Below, piece by piece: positions 1 through 8,256 of a stretch of 64,000 nt of DNA. Made by a program: the position numbers and the translations under genes. The notes beneath the pieces are model-generated. The model was not told the origin of the DNA. It worked only from the letters and a program-made list of their open reading frames with translations, and made no database searches. The stretch lies in the NCBI RefSeq assembly GCF_002000085.1, contig NZ_MUZU01000004.1, positions 124,001 to 188,000 of the forward strand. Direction: 5' to 3'. The first letter of the stretch is position 1; every line of letters starts with the position of its first letter. Origin of the DNA: Pseudocolwellia agarivorans (GTDB lineage: Bacteria; Pseudomonadota; Gammaproteobacteria; Enterobacterales; Alteromonadaceae).

Positions 1-1
1 T

Positions 2-502
2 TGGTACTTTGCTGCTAAAAAAGCTAAAGATAAATGGGGGGTGCCGATTCATGTACCTATGAGCATGATGTATCAAGAAAGCTCATTTAAACATGACGCT
101 ATTCCTCCTATGGATTATTTTCTGGGTTTTATTCCCATTGGTCGAGTCAGTTCTGCTTATGGTTATTCGCAAGCTAAAACAATGACGTGGAATGACTATA
201 TGCGAGAAACGGGCAATAATGGTGCTGATCGTGACGACTTTGATGATGCGATGGACTTTATGGGATGGTTTATTTATAAATCTCAAAAACTTAATAAAAC
301 CTCAAAGTGGGATGCTTACAACCAGTACCTTAATTACCATGAAGGTTGGGGTGGGTTTAAGCGAAAAAGCTACTACAAAAAAAAATGGTTAATGGCTGTT
401 TCTCGTAAAGTAGAAAAACGCGCTAAACGCTATAGTGCGCAATTGAAAAAATGCGAAGCATCGTTTACTCAAGGTTGGTGGTCTCGTTTATTTTCAAGTT
501 AA
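2..502 (+). CDS. Lytic transglycosylase-like (SLT fold) protein, 5' partial
   Basis: The reading frame is open from the first bases of the window, so the true start lies upstream; the GTG at position 41 is only an internal codon. The visible part carries YQESSFK, which matches the catalytic-Glu motif (E-S-S-F) of SLT-type murein transglycosylases, followed by the usual Gly-Tyr-Ser-Gln and YNQYLNYHEG-like segments where substrate-groove residues lie. The C-terminus is Lys-rich and ends in a Trp-rich tail. It probably cleaves peptidoglycan glycan strands in the periplasm. Its signal peptide, if any, is outside the window. A hairpin terminator follows. The family call rests on the ESSF motif and overall pattern only. 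Confidence 0.7.
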   Translation, partial: WYFAAKKAKDKWGVPIHVPMSMMYQESSFKHDAIPPMDYFLGFIPIGRVSSAYGYSQAKTMTWNDYMRETGNNGADRDDFDDAMDFMGWFIYKSQKLNKTSKWDAYNQYLNYHEGWGGFKRKSYYKKKWLMAVSRKVEKRAKRYSAQLKKCEASFTQGWWSRLFSS

Positions 503-549
503 TTTATTCCCTTCGTTATTCATGACTTTTGTCAAATAAAACATAAAAT

Positions 550-583
550 AATGCCAATATTTTTTAGTATTGGCATTTTTTTT
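550..583 (+). terminator. Rho-independent terminator of the transglycosylase gene
   Basis: A perfect 10-bp stem (AATGCCAATA pairing with TATTGGCATT), an 8-nt loop and a following run of eight T lie 47 bases after the stop codon. Confidence 0.85.
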
Positions 584-740
584 ATAACGCATATTACTTG
601 CCAATCGCATCATTTTATTGATTAATTTTTTGTAAATTAGCGCCAAATAAATGACAAAAGTTATTGTTAAAAAAACTTCATAAAATTGCAAAAAATCGTT
701 TGCAAAACCTGAAGTCATAAATCTACTGGGCTTGCTTTTG

Positions 741-831
741 TTATCCACAGAAATTGTGGAAAATTATCAGACATAAAATTACTTGTGGATAAGTCTGTTA
801 TTAACTTGATCTAATATTGGTATTATCCACA
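741..831. promoter_or_regulatory. Cluster of DnaA boxes
   Basis: Three perfect TTATCCACA boxes occur within 91 bases: one forward (741-749), one reverse (784-792) and one forward (823-831). A fourth, one-mismatch box (TTTTCCACA, reverse) lies at 755-763. The first forward box and the reverse near-box form an inverted pair. The surroundings are strongly AT-rich. DnaA binds this 9-mer in origins, in titration sites such as datA and reactivation sites such as DARS, and in regulated promoters. Neither neighbour (a transglycosylase-like gene and an OmpA lipoprotein) is a usual origin neighbour such as dnaA, dnaN, mnmG or mioC, so a titration/reactivation site or a regulatory role is as likely as an origin. 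Confidence 0.7.
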
Positions 832-1105
832 AATAATGACTTTTTCTTTAAAAATAAATAACTTACTTGTCTGAGTTATATATCACAATATAAATACATT
901 CTTCTTTATATAAGCCATATATTTTTGAATCATCAATGCAGAGGATTGCATAATATTCACCAACAATAGATATGTTTTCCAGTAAAGGAATAAAAAGACT
1001 TATATAAATTTATTGTGTAACTCTTTGAACTTGAAGTAATAAAAATTTTAACAATACAAATGTTAATTTTATGTTAATATATTGTCATTATTCTATAAAT
1101 AAATA
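832..1105. other. AT-rich intergenic stretch without a recognised gene
   Basis: This is the remainder of the 759-base gap between the terminator/DnaA-box region and the OmpA lipoprotein. It is very AT-rich, has no convincing reading frame on either strand, and shows no tRNA-like or hairpin-plus-T-run structure. It could serve as an unwinding-prone flank of the DnaA boxes or simply as a long upstream region. Confidence 0.5.
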
Positions 1106-1135
1106 TTGTGTGTTTATTTTTTTATCGACTATACT
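1106..1135 (+). promoter_or_regulatory. Candidate sigma-70 promoter of the OmpA lipoprotein gene
   Basis: TTGTGT and TATACT hexamers are separated by 18 bases, about 125 bases before the start codon. The -10 is good and the -35 is weak. A small CTAAACC/GGTTTAG inverted repeat (1151-1168) lies in the presumed leader. Confidence 0.35.
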
Positions 1136-1261
1136 TGCCGCGATCGTAACCTAAACCTAATGGTTTAGAACGACGATTAAAAAATACTCTAAATATTAAT
1201 TTAGTGTTCAATAGATTTAATTGCTTTGCCTATTAAATTGTTTACTAGGGATATATCCTAA

Positions 1262-2704
1262 ATGAAAAATTATATTGTGTTTCTTACTGTTTGTTTAACT
1301 TTTGCTGGTTGTGCTAGTAAGCCCTCGCTAAAAGAAGATCAGGCAATACAAAAATATTTACCTGTGTCTACATTAAAAGCACAGTTAGCCAATGAGCTTG
1401 ATAGTGAGCTAGATGTTTTATCTCCAAAGTCTTTTGCCAAAGCAAATGAACTATATAGCGAAGCAATGAAACTTGCTAAAGCAGATAATCCAAAAGCATT
1501 AGAAAAAGCGAAAGAAGGTTTAAAACAATTAGCCCAAGCTAAAAAAACTGAAATGTTAAACAGAGATGTACTTGAAGAAGTGTTATCTGTTCGTGCTAAA
1601 GCGATTAAAAGCAAGGCATCTGCTGCTAGCCCTGAAGCTTTTGCAAAAGCAGAAAAACAATTACTTAAATTAACTAAGTTAATTGAAAACGGCGATGTAC
1701 AAGAAGCAAAAGAAGAGCGTACTGAAACTATGCGTGCATACGCAGCAATCGAACTAGCCTCTATTAAGGTGAATATTGTTGATGCGGCAAAAGTGGCAAT
1801 TGAAAATGCTAAAAAGAAAGATATTGATGATTTAGCTCCACGCACTATGAAATTAGCCCAAGAAGATTACCAATTAGCATTAAATACCCTAGATGCTGAT
1901 CGTAGAGATACCGAGAAAGCTAATGGTCATGCTCAACGAGCTATTTGGAATGTAGAGCGCGCTGTTGGTATTGCGGAAGTTATTACGCATTTTCGACAAT
2001 CAGATTATGAAGAAGAAGACAAAGTACTTTGGTACCAAGAACAAGTTACACGTATTGTTGCTCCAATTGAGCAACAGGTTGCGTTTGATGGTTCTAACAA
2101 AGTTATGGTGAAAGGGCTTAATAGCAAAATACAGCGTCTTGTTTCAGAAAAAGACAATGTAACAGTAGCTATGACAGAAGCGCAAGAACGCAACATGCAA
2201 ATAGCTAAAGAAAAAGAGCAGGCATTAGCAGCAGCACAAGAAAAAGCTGAAAATGAAAAACGTCGTAACGATGCAATTACCGCTAAATTTAAAGGTGTTC
2301 AATCGTTATTTAATCAACAAGAAGCTGATGTATATCGTCAAGGAGACAATGTACTTATTCGTGCACATGGTTTCTCGTTTAAATCGGGTAACAGTGAAAT
2401 CGATGCATCTAACTTTGCTTTATTAAATAAAATTACTAAAGCCATTTCAGCGTTTCCTAACTCAAATATCGTTGTTTCAGGACATACAGATAACAGAGGT
2501 AGCGACGAAATCAACTTAAAATTATCGACTGAACGTGGTAATAAAGTGGCTAATTTCTTAAGTGAAGTGGGTCAAGTTGAAAGCGGTAGAGTTGAATCAA
2601 CGGGTTACGGTAAATCTAAACCTGTAGCAAGCAACGACAGTGTAGAAGGTCGTGCGGCTAACCGAAGAGTTGAAATACTTATTGTAAATAACGAAGTAGA
2701 ATAA
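1262..2704 (+). CDS. OmpA-family outer-membrane lipoprotein with long coiled-coil region
   Basis: The N-terminus is a lipoprotein signal with lipobox FAGC and the lipidated Cys at residue 17. Residues about 35-330 are Ala/Glu/Lys-rich and predicted helical or coiled, as in DUF4398-type lipoproteins. Residues about 365-476 form an OmpA C-terminal peptidoglycan-binding domain, with the GHTDNRGS loop, LSTERG, and the terminal RAANRRVEI motif. It probably anchors the outer membrane to peptidoglycan through a long helical spacer. It stands alone: a candidate promoter lies upstream and a strong terminator follows. The start is fixed by the signal peptide; the Shine-Dalgarno is weak (AGGGAT). Confidence 0.85.
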   Translation: MKNYIVFLTVCLTFAGCASKPSLKEDQAIQKYLPVSTLKAQLANELDSELDVLSPKSFAKANELYSEAMKLAKADNPKALEKAKEGLKQLAQAKKTEMLNRDVLEEVLSVRAKAIKSKASAASPEAFAKAEKQLLKLTKLIENGDVQEAKEERTETMRAYAAIELASIKVNIVDAAKVAIENAKKKDIDDLAPRTMKLAQEDYQLALNTLDADRRDTEKANGHAQRAIWNVERAVGIAEVITHFRQSDYEEEDKVLWYQEQVTRIVAPIEQQVAFDGSNKVMVKGLNSKIQRLVSEKDNVTVAMTEAQERNMQIAKEKEQALAAAQEKAENEKRRNDAITAKFKGVQSLFNQQEADVYRQGDNVLIRAHGFSFKSGNSEIDASNFALLNKITKAISAFPNSNIVVSGHTDNRGSDEINLKLSTERGNKVANFLSEVGQVESGRVESTGYGKSKPVASNDSVEGRAANRRVEILIVNNEVE

Positions 2705-2753
2705 TATTACCCTTTAATTTCATTAATGAGACTGATTAGGTAATCGCTTATTT

Positions 2754-2792
2754 AAAAGCCGCTTAATGGATTATTCATTAAGCGGCTTTTTT
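2754..2792 (+). terminator. Strong rho-independent terminator of the OmpA lipoprotein gene
   Basis: A 15-bp perfect stem (AAAAGCCGCTTAATG with its complement), a 7-nt loop and a T run lie 50 bases after the stop codon. Confidence 0.93.
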
Positions 2793-3020
2793 GTATTTAT
2801 TGTTAGGTAAAATTTTAAAGGAGACTCTAAGGGGAGCAGTTTTTTGAAATTTATATAGTATTGTACATATTCGAATAGTTAGCTACACGTCACATACCTT
2901 GTCTTATCTAAATTTAAATCTAAAATAATTTACTGTAAAGCTATCAGAAAGAGCAACAGTGCCTCATTTTTAGTCATAAATAACTGGCTGAATCTATTGG
3001 TTGAATGTCTTCGAAGTGGG
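2793..3020. other. Intergenic stretch, nothing recognised
   Basis: This covers most of the 376-base gap between two convergent genes. It has no credible reading frame, no RNA-like fold and no repeat that I can support. An AAAGGAGAC-type purine run near 2818 is not followed by a start codon with an open frame. Confidence 0.4.
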
Positions 3021-3054
3021 AAAATCCCCATCGAATGTGCACTTCAATGGGGTA
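3021..3054 (-). terminator. Possible terminator of the CorC-type gene
   Basis: Read on the minus strand, an imperfect stem (ACCCCAT pairing with ATGGGGA, then a mismatch and TTC/GAA) is followed by only four T, shortly after the stop of the leftward gene. The short T run makes it uncertain. Confidence 0.35.
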
Positions 3055-3080
3055 TTAGTAAGTAAATTTTGAGAAAGGCA

Positions 3081-4367
3081 TTACTCTTCTGTTTCTTCAA
3101 TTTCCTGATAAAACTCAGGCAGTATGCGTACTGTTTTAATCATGTTGTCGCTTACATCAATAATCTCAACAGGGTAACCTGAAACTCTTACGCTTAAATT
3201 AGCTTCTGGAATATCTTCTAAATGCTCGATAATCAGGCCGTTAAGGGTTTTTGGACCATCAGATGCAAAATTCCAAGACATTTCTTTATTAATATCTCGA
3301 ATGTTTGCACTACCATCAACGAGGTAACTGCCATCTGGTTGTAAGTTCACTTCTTCACTGGTGGCAGGTGTCATGGTTGTTGTAAAGTCGCCTACTATTT
3401 CTTCAAGAATATCTTCTAAAGTCACTAAACCTTGAATGTCGCCATACTCGTCTACAACTAAACCTAAGCGCTCTTTAGCATGCTGAAATTTTAGTAACTG
3501 TACGTTAAGTGTTGTGCCTTCAGGAATAAAGTAAAGCTCTTTAACGGCTCGCACTAAAGTGGCTTTAGTAAATTGTTTTTTCGAAAGCAATTTCAGAGCA
3601 TCACGCATATGAATATAACCCACTACATCATCAATAGAGTCTCGATATAAAAGCACTCGAGTATGATTTGCTTGGGTTAATTGTTTCTGAATTATTTTCC
3701 AATCATCGTTAATATCAATACCTTGTAATTCACTGCGAGGGATCATGATATCTTCAACAGTAATTTTTTCTAATTCTAAAATACTTACCAGCATGCTTTG
3801 GTCGCGTTTGGGGAGTAATCCACCCGCTTCGTTTACTACTGTTTTTAGTTCTTCAGAGCTTAGAGTGTGTTGTTCTCTTTGTTCTGAACTAATGCCAATA
3901 ACTTTTAAAATACCATTGGTTAGCCAGTTAACAGCCAATACAAATGGATACAATAACTTTAATAAAATATTGAGTAAGATTGAGCTTGGAAAGGCTATTT
4001 TTTCAGGATACAAAGCGGCTAAGGTCTTAGGTGTAACTTCTGCAAAAATTAATATGACAAAGGTTAATAGTAACCCCGCATAAAAAATACCAGCATCACC
4101 ATATAAACGTTCAGCAATGATACCTGCAATTAATGAGGCAAAAATGTTTACTAAATTATTACCAATTAATATTAGCCCTATGAGTTTATCGGGTGTTGCT
4201 AATAATTTACTTACGCGTATAGCACCTTTGTGCTTTTGATTTTCTAGGTGACGTAAACGATATCTATTAATAGACATCATGCCGGTTTCAGAGCTTGAAA
4301 AGTAGGCTGAAACGAGTATCAAAACACCCAATATAACAAAGAGTGTTTCAGTTGATATGTTATCCAA
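3081..4367 (-). CDS. CNNM/CorC-type inner-membrane transporter (YfjD/PaeA-like)
   Basis: A 428-residue protein of the HlyC/CorC family. Residues 1-190 form a DUF21/CNNM membrane domain with about four hydrophobic segments and the conserved SSSETGMMSINRYRLRHL stretch. Residues about 205-335 form a CBS pair (IMIPRSELQGI; VVDEYGDIQGLVTLEDILEEIVGDF). The C-terminal 85 residues form a CorC-HlyC domain. Relatives act in divalent-metal homeostasis or, for E. coli YfjD/PaeA, polyamine export. The start is a TTG with AGGA eight bases upstream; no better in-frame start is visible. It follows the ypjD-type gene in the same direction, an arrangement common next to ffh. Confidence 0.85.
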   Translation of the reverse strand: MDNISTETLFVILGVLILVSAYFSSSETGMMSINRYRLRHLENQKHKGAIRVSKLLATPDKLIGLILIGNNLVNIFASLIAGIIAERLYGDAGIFYAGLLLTFVILIFAEVTPKTLAALYPEKIAFPSSILLNILLKLLYPFVLAVNWLTNGILKVIGISSEQREQHTLSSEELKTVVNEAGGLLPKRDQSMLVSILELEKITVEDIMIPRSELQGIDINDDWKIIQKQLTQANHTRVLLYRDSIDDVVGYIHMRDALKLLSKKQFTKATLVRAVKELYFIPEGTTLNVQLLKFQHAKERLGLVVDEYGDIQGLVTLEDILEEIVGDFTTTMTPATSEEVNLQPDGSYLVDGSANIRDINKEMSWNFASDGPKTLNGLIIEHLEDIPEANLSVRVSGYPVEIIDVSDNMIKTVRILPEFYQEIEETEE

Positions 4368-4451
4368 AAAGTGGATCCTATGTATGTTAAAAAATACGAG
4401 TGTTGACGAGTTAGTTTGTCAGTACACCAACAGTTCGCAGTTGTTTGTGCC

Positions 4452-5267
4452 TTATTGTAATATAAACTCTTTCACAAATCTGCTACCAAAATAGGCTAAT
4501 GTTAATAAAAATGTCGCTATAATGGTTAAAACGAGCACTTTGTGGCCTCTCCATCCTTGTTTGAAGTGACCCCACAAAATCACAGTATAAGTGATAAGGG
4601 CAAGAAAAGAGAATACCATTTTATGGCCATTTTGTGCCGAAAAGAAATGCTCTAAAAAAACAAAACCAACAAGTAAACTTAAAGTTAAGCACAATGTTCC
4701 CATGGCTAATAAGGTAAACAATTGACCTTCAACTTGCATGAGTGGTGGTAAATGATTCACTGCTTTTAAATTTTTCTGTTTTAATTTGTAATTAATATAT
4801 GAGACTTGAAACGCGTACAAGGTGGCAATAACTAATACGCAATAGGCAATTAGCGACAAGCTTACATGGCTAATTACACTTATTTTATCTGAAATTATCG
4901 GGTTTTCATGACCTTCAGGAATTAAAAATAAAACCATTTGCCAAAAACCGGCAAAGCTATAAACAACAGGTAATAATAAATTCACTTTAAATTTTAGTGC
5001 TACAGCTGTAATACTAAGTGTAATAAGTAAACTTACTAAAGAGACCACATTGGGTAAGCTAAAATTAATCACTTCTGATGAGTAGATTAAATGGCTGCTA
5101 CTGCTCATTGCATGAGTAATTATTCCTATGCAACCTAAAAATAGTATTAAAACAATGTTTGGGCCTTTAGGCGTAAATAAGGTGGTTATGGTGATGAACG
5201 CGGCCAGCAAATAGCTTACTGATGCCCCAATTGATAAGATGTCCGGTAAACTCACAAAGTGCTCCAC
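4452..5267 (-). CDS. ypjD: CcsA/YpjD-type cytochrome c assembly family membrane protein
   Basis: A 271-residue protein with about eight hydrophobic segments and the family pattern HVSLSLIAYCVL...YAFQVSY...LPPLMQVE near the middle, then WGHFKQGWRGHK before the last segment, as in E. coli YpjD (CcsA superfamily). CcsA proteins handle heme in cytochrome c maturation; the job of YpjD itself is not established. Translation starts at GTG with a poor Shine-Dalgarno. The gene diverges from ffh across 237 bases and lies 84 bases before the CorC-type gene. The ypjD-ffh pairing supports the call. Confidence 0.82.
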   Translation of the reverse strand: MEHFVSLPDILSIGASVSYLLAAFITITTLFTPKGPNIVLILFLGCIGIITHAMSSSSHLIYSSEVINFSLPNVVSLVSLLITLSITAVALKFKVNLLLPVVYSFAGFWQMVLFLIPEGHENPIISDKISVISHVSLSLIAYCVLVIATLYAFQVSYINYKLKQKNLKAVNHLPPLMQVEGQLFTLLAMGTLCLTLSLLVGFVFLEHFFSAQNGHKMVFSFLALITYTVILWGHFKQGWRGHKVLVLTIIATFLLTLAYFGSRFVKEFILQ

Positions 5268-5504
5268 ACTGATATAAAACTTTAAGATAAATAAAGCATA
5301 AACATTCCTAGACGTTTGATTCTATCAGAATGATTTTGCTACGCCATAGTTAATGATTGAATAACTGTTTAAATTAAATTTTTGATGATTTGCCTCAAAA
5401 TAAAGGGCACATATTTTAGCGTAAAAAATTTTATACTTTCGCTTATTTGTTCAACAGGTATAATACCAAGTAATTTGTGGTATCCGTAATATATAGAGTT
5501 CTTC

Positions 5505-6893
5505 ATGTTTGAAAATCTTTCCGATCGATTAACCAAATCACTCAAAAATATCAGTGGCCGTGGCCGTTTAACTGACGACAATATAAAAGATACGTTGCGT
5601 GAAGTGCGTATGGCGCTTCTTGAGGCTGATGTAGCACTTCCTGTTATTAAAGAGTTTATCAATAAAGTTAAAGAACGCGCAGTAGGGCAAGACGTTTCTA
5701 AAAGCTTAACGCCAGGTCAAGTGTTTGTAAAAATAGTTCAATCTGAACTTGAACAAGCCATGGGTGAAGTTAATGAAGGGCTTGATTTAAAAGCTGTTCC
5801 TCCTGCTGTAGTTCTAATGGCTGGCTTACAAGGTGCGGGTAAAACGACCTCTGTTGCTAAGCTTGCTAAATTTTTAACAGAACGTGAAAAGAAAAAAGTA
5901 TTAGTAGTAAGTGCTGATGTTTACCGACCTGCGGCAATAAAGCAGCTTGAAACGTTAGCGAAAGAAGTGAATGTTGAATTTTTCCCAAGTGATATTTCTC
6001 AAAAGCCTATCGATATTGGTAATGCTGCAATAGCCCATGCCAAGTTAAACTTCTTTGATGTAGTGATTGTTGATACCGCAGGTCGTTTGCATGTTGATGA
6101 AAGCATGATGACTGAAATTCAAGAACTTCACGCAGCTATTAACCCAGTAGAAACGCTTTTTACTGTTGATGCAATGACAGGTCAAGATGCGGCGAATACA
6201 GCTAAAGCCTTTGGTGATGCATTACCATTAACGGGTGTTATTTTAACGAAAACCGATGGTGATGCTCGCGGTGGTGCGGCGTTATCTATTCGTCATATTA
6301 CCGGTAAACCGATTAAATTTATGGGGGTTGGTGAAAAAACTGACGCTTTAGAGCCTTTCCATCCTGATCGTATTGCTTCTCGTATTTTAGGTATGGGTGA
6401 TGTTTTATCTCTTATTGAAGAAGTAGAGCAAAAAGTTGATAGAAAACAGGCCGAACGTTTAGCTAAAAAAGTTAAGTCAGGTAAAGGCTTTGATTTAGAA
6501 GATTTTCGTGATCAGCTTAAGCAAATGCAAAACATGGGGGGCATGATGGGCTTAATGGATAAATTACCGGGTATGGGTAATATGTCTGAGCAAATCAAAG
6601 GCCAAATGGATGACAAAGTAACGATCCGTATGGAAGCTATGATCAACTCTATGACGCCGGGCGAACGTCAACGTCCTGAAATTATTAAAGGCTCGCGTAA
6701 ACGTCGTATAGCTTTAGGTTCAGGTACACAAATTCAAGACGTGAATAAGTTACTTAAACAATTTACCCAAATGCAAAAAATGATGAAGAAAATGTCTGGC
6801 AAAGGTGGCATGCAAAAAATGATGCGTAGTATGAAAGGTATGATGCCTCCAGGCGGTGGCGGCGGAATGGGTGGTATGTTCGGCGGTCGATAA
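5505..6893 (+). CDS. ffh: Signal recognition particle protein Ffh (SRP54)
   Basis: SRP GTPase that binds signal sequences and 4.5S RNA and delivers ribosomes to FtsY at the membrane. An N domain (1-90) precedes the G domain with GLQGAGKTT (P-loop), DTAGRLH and TKTDGDARGG. The M domain (about 300-462) is rich in Met (QKMMKKMSGKGGMQKMM) and ends in a Gly/Met tail. The 462-residue length is normal for the family. It is monocistronic here: ypjD diverges upstream and a bidirectional hairpin with aldose epimerase on the other strand follows. The rpsP-rimM-trmD-rplS genes often found after ffh are absent. Confidence 0.98.
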   Translation: MFENLSDRLTKSLKNISGRGRLTDDNIKDTLREVRMALLEADVALPVIKEFINKVKERAVGQDVSKSLTPGQVFVKIVQSELEQAMGEVNEGLDLKAVPPAVVLMAGLQGAGKTTSVAKLAKFLTEREKKKVLVVSADVYRPAAIKQLETLAKEVNVEFFPSDISQKPIDIGNAAIAHAKLNFFDVVIVDTAGRLHVDESMMTEIQELHAAINPVETLFTVDAMTGQDAANTAKAFGDALPLTGVILTKTDGDARGGAALSIRHITGKPIKFMGVGEKTDALEPFHPDRIASRILGMGDVLSLIEEVEQKVDRKQAERLAKKVKSGKGFDLEDFRDQLKQMQNMGGMMGLMDKLPGMGNMSEQIKGQMDDKVTIRMEAMINSMTPGERQRPEIIKGSRKRRIALGSGTQIQDVNKLLKQFTQMQKMMKKMSGKGGMQKMMRSMKGMMPPGGGGGMGGMFGGR

Positions 6894-6931
6894 CCTTCTA
6901 ATAATAGTGCGCTAAGTCTGAAAATCATGTT

Positions 6932-6958
6932 AAAAAGGTAGCGAAAGCTACCTTTTTT
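6932..6958. terminator. Bidirectional terminator between ffh and the aldose epimerase gene
   Basis: The stem AAAAGGTAGC/GCTACCTTTT closes a GAAA tetraloop and is flanked by an A run on one side and a T run on the other, so it can end both convergent transcripts. Confidence 0.93.
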
Positions 6959-6982
6959 CGTTTAAGTATTGAGGATTCAAAT

Positions 6983-8104
6983 TTATATTACGTCAAACAC
7001 ATAAATGCTCTTACTATAAAAAGGCTGTTCAGGCCTTAAAATACAGCTTGAAAAAGGTTTATAGCTAGCATTCGATATTGAATGATCAAACGCACGCTGT
7101 GGCTCTATACATAACCCATATTGAGCTTGATAAATCGTACCGTTTTTACCTTTCTGGTTGTTATCTAAGTTAGCGTTTAAGTAATTTCCCGTATACAAAA
7201 TAATACTCGGTTGGTCGGTATAGAGTGTGAGTTTTCTTCCTGACATTGGTTCTACTATTTTTGCGGCGTAATCCTTTAAGGTTTGAATTGCGTTAGTAGC
7301 ATTAACCAACCAATAATTATCGTAACCTTTCGCTATTTTTATTTGCTCGTTTGATGCGTCTATAACTGTTGATAAAGAGGCGAGTGCAGTAAAGTCGTGT
7401 GGCGTATTTTTTACCTTTAATTTTTCACCTGTTGGATAGGCTTGATTATTCATTGGCAGAAAATAATCTGCATTTAACTGTACTTGATGGTTTAAAATAC
7501 TGCCTTGATCGTGTCCTGCTAAATTAAAATAACTGTGCTGAGTTAAATTAATAATCGTGGTTTTATTGGTGTGTGCAAAATATTCAACCGCTAATTCGTT
7601 GTTATTATTTAGTGTGTATTTAACACAAAACTGAACTTCTCCGCTAAAGCCATTATGACCATCTGGTGAAGTGTGTTTGAGCGTCAGCGATACTTGTTCA
7701 GATAATATTTCGGTTTCAGCTTGCCATAGTTGTTTATTTAATGCTTGGTTTCCTCCATGTAATTGATTATTTTCATGATTTAATGAAAGTGTCATTATTT
7801 GTTCATCTAAAATAACAATACCTTCTTTTATTCTGCCTGCGTATCGGCCAACAATCGCGCCTAAATAATCCGAATCATTTTCATACCCTTCAATAGAATC
7901 ATAGCCTAGTACTATGTCGGCAAGGTGACCTTTGTTATCAGGAGTCTTAATAGAAACAATGGCTCCACCGTAATTTGTAATACAAATTTTCATGTTTTTA
8001 TTATTGGTTAAGGTGAATAAATGAGTTTCTTCACCTGAACTTAATAATCCGAATGATGATTTTGTAATAGCCAAAGTATTTAAATGTGTCGTTGTTTTTT
8101 TCAT
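6983..8104 (-). CDS. galM: Aldose 1-epimerase (galactose mutarotase)
   Basis: Interconverts alpha and beta anomers of hexoses. The 373-residue sequence has the family signatures NYGGAIVS, LGYDSIEGY, VGRYAGRI, HGG, NLTQHSYFNLAG (catalytic His region) and CIEPQRAF (catalytic Glu region). The first 20 residues are a short extra tail with no signal peptide, so the enzyme is cytoplasmic. The ATG start has a purine-rich AAAGAG upstream. It stands alone rather than in a gal operon and diverges from the first alkaline phosphatase gene. Related epimerases such as glucose-6-phosphate epimerase lack this length and motif set. Confidence 0.9.
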   Translation of the reverse strand: MKKTTTHLNTLAITKSSFGLLSSGEETHLFTLTNNKNMKICITNYGGAIVSIKTPDNKGHLADIVLGYDSIEGYENDSDYLGAIVGRYAGRIKEGIVILDEQIMTLSLNHENNQLHGGNQALNKQLWQAETEILSEQVSLTLKHTSPDGHNGFSGEVQFCVKYTLNNNNELAVEYFAHTNKTTIINLTQHSYFNLAGHDQGSILNHQVQLNADYFLPMNNQAYPTGEKLKVKNTPHDFTALASLSTVIDASNEQIKIAKGYDNYWLVNATNAIQTLKDYAAKIVEPMSGRKLTLYTDQPSIILYTGNYLNANLDNNQKGKNGTIYQAQYGLCIEPQRAFDHSISNASYKPFSSCILRPEQPFYSKSIYVFDVI

Positions 8105-8256
8105 TTGCTCTTTCTATGTCTTTTTTCTGCAATAAAAGTGTTATATCAGTTTCATATTATCGTTGCTGATTTGTCACATTTCTCTCTTATCCTCTTTCTG
8201 TCTAAAAAGTTAACAAGCTTTTAACTATTTTATAATCTTTTGAAAAGGAATAAGCG

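Noticed and set aside
494-748. Minus-strand frame of 84 codons across the first intergenic gap
   Set aside because: It spans a strong terminator hairpin, has no Shine-Dalgarno and no recognisable protein features; it also runs into a DnaA box.
741-831. Chromosomal origin oriC
   Set aside because: DnaA boxes are present but the usual origin genes are not, and no clear 13-mer unwinding repeats were seen, so only a DnaA-box cluster is claimed.
1339-1845. Long antisense frame (168 codons) inside the OmpA lipoprotein gene
   Set aside because: It mirrors the Ala/Lys/Glu codon pattern of the coding strand and shows no start signal or family motif.
8105-8256. Pho box before the first alkaline phosphatase
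   Set aside because: The best alignment around TTGTCAC matches only about 10 of 18 positions and lacks the second GTCA repeat at 11-base spacing.
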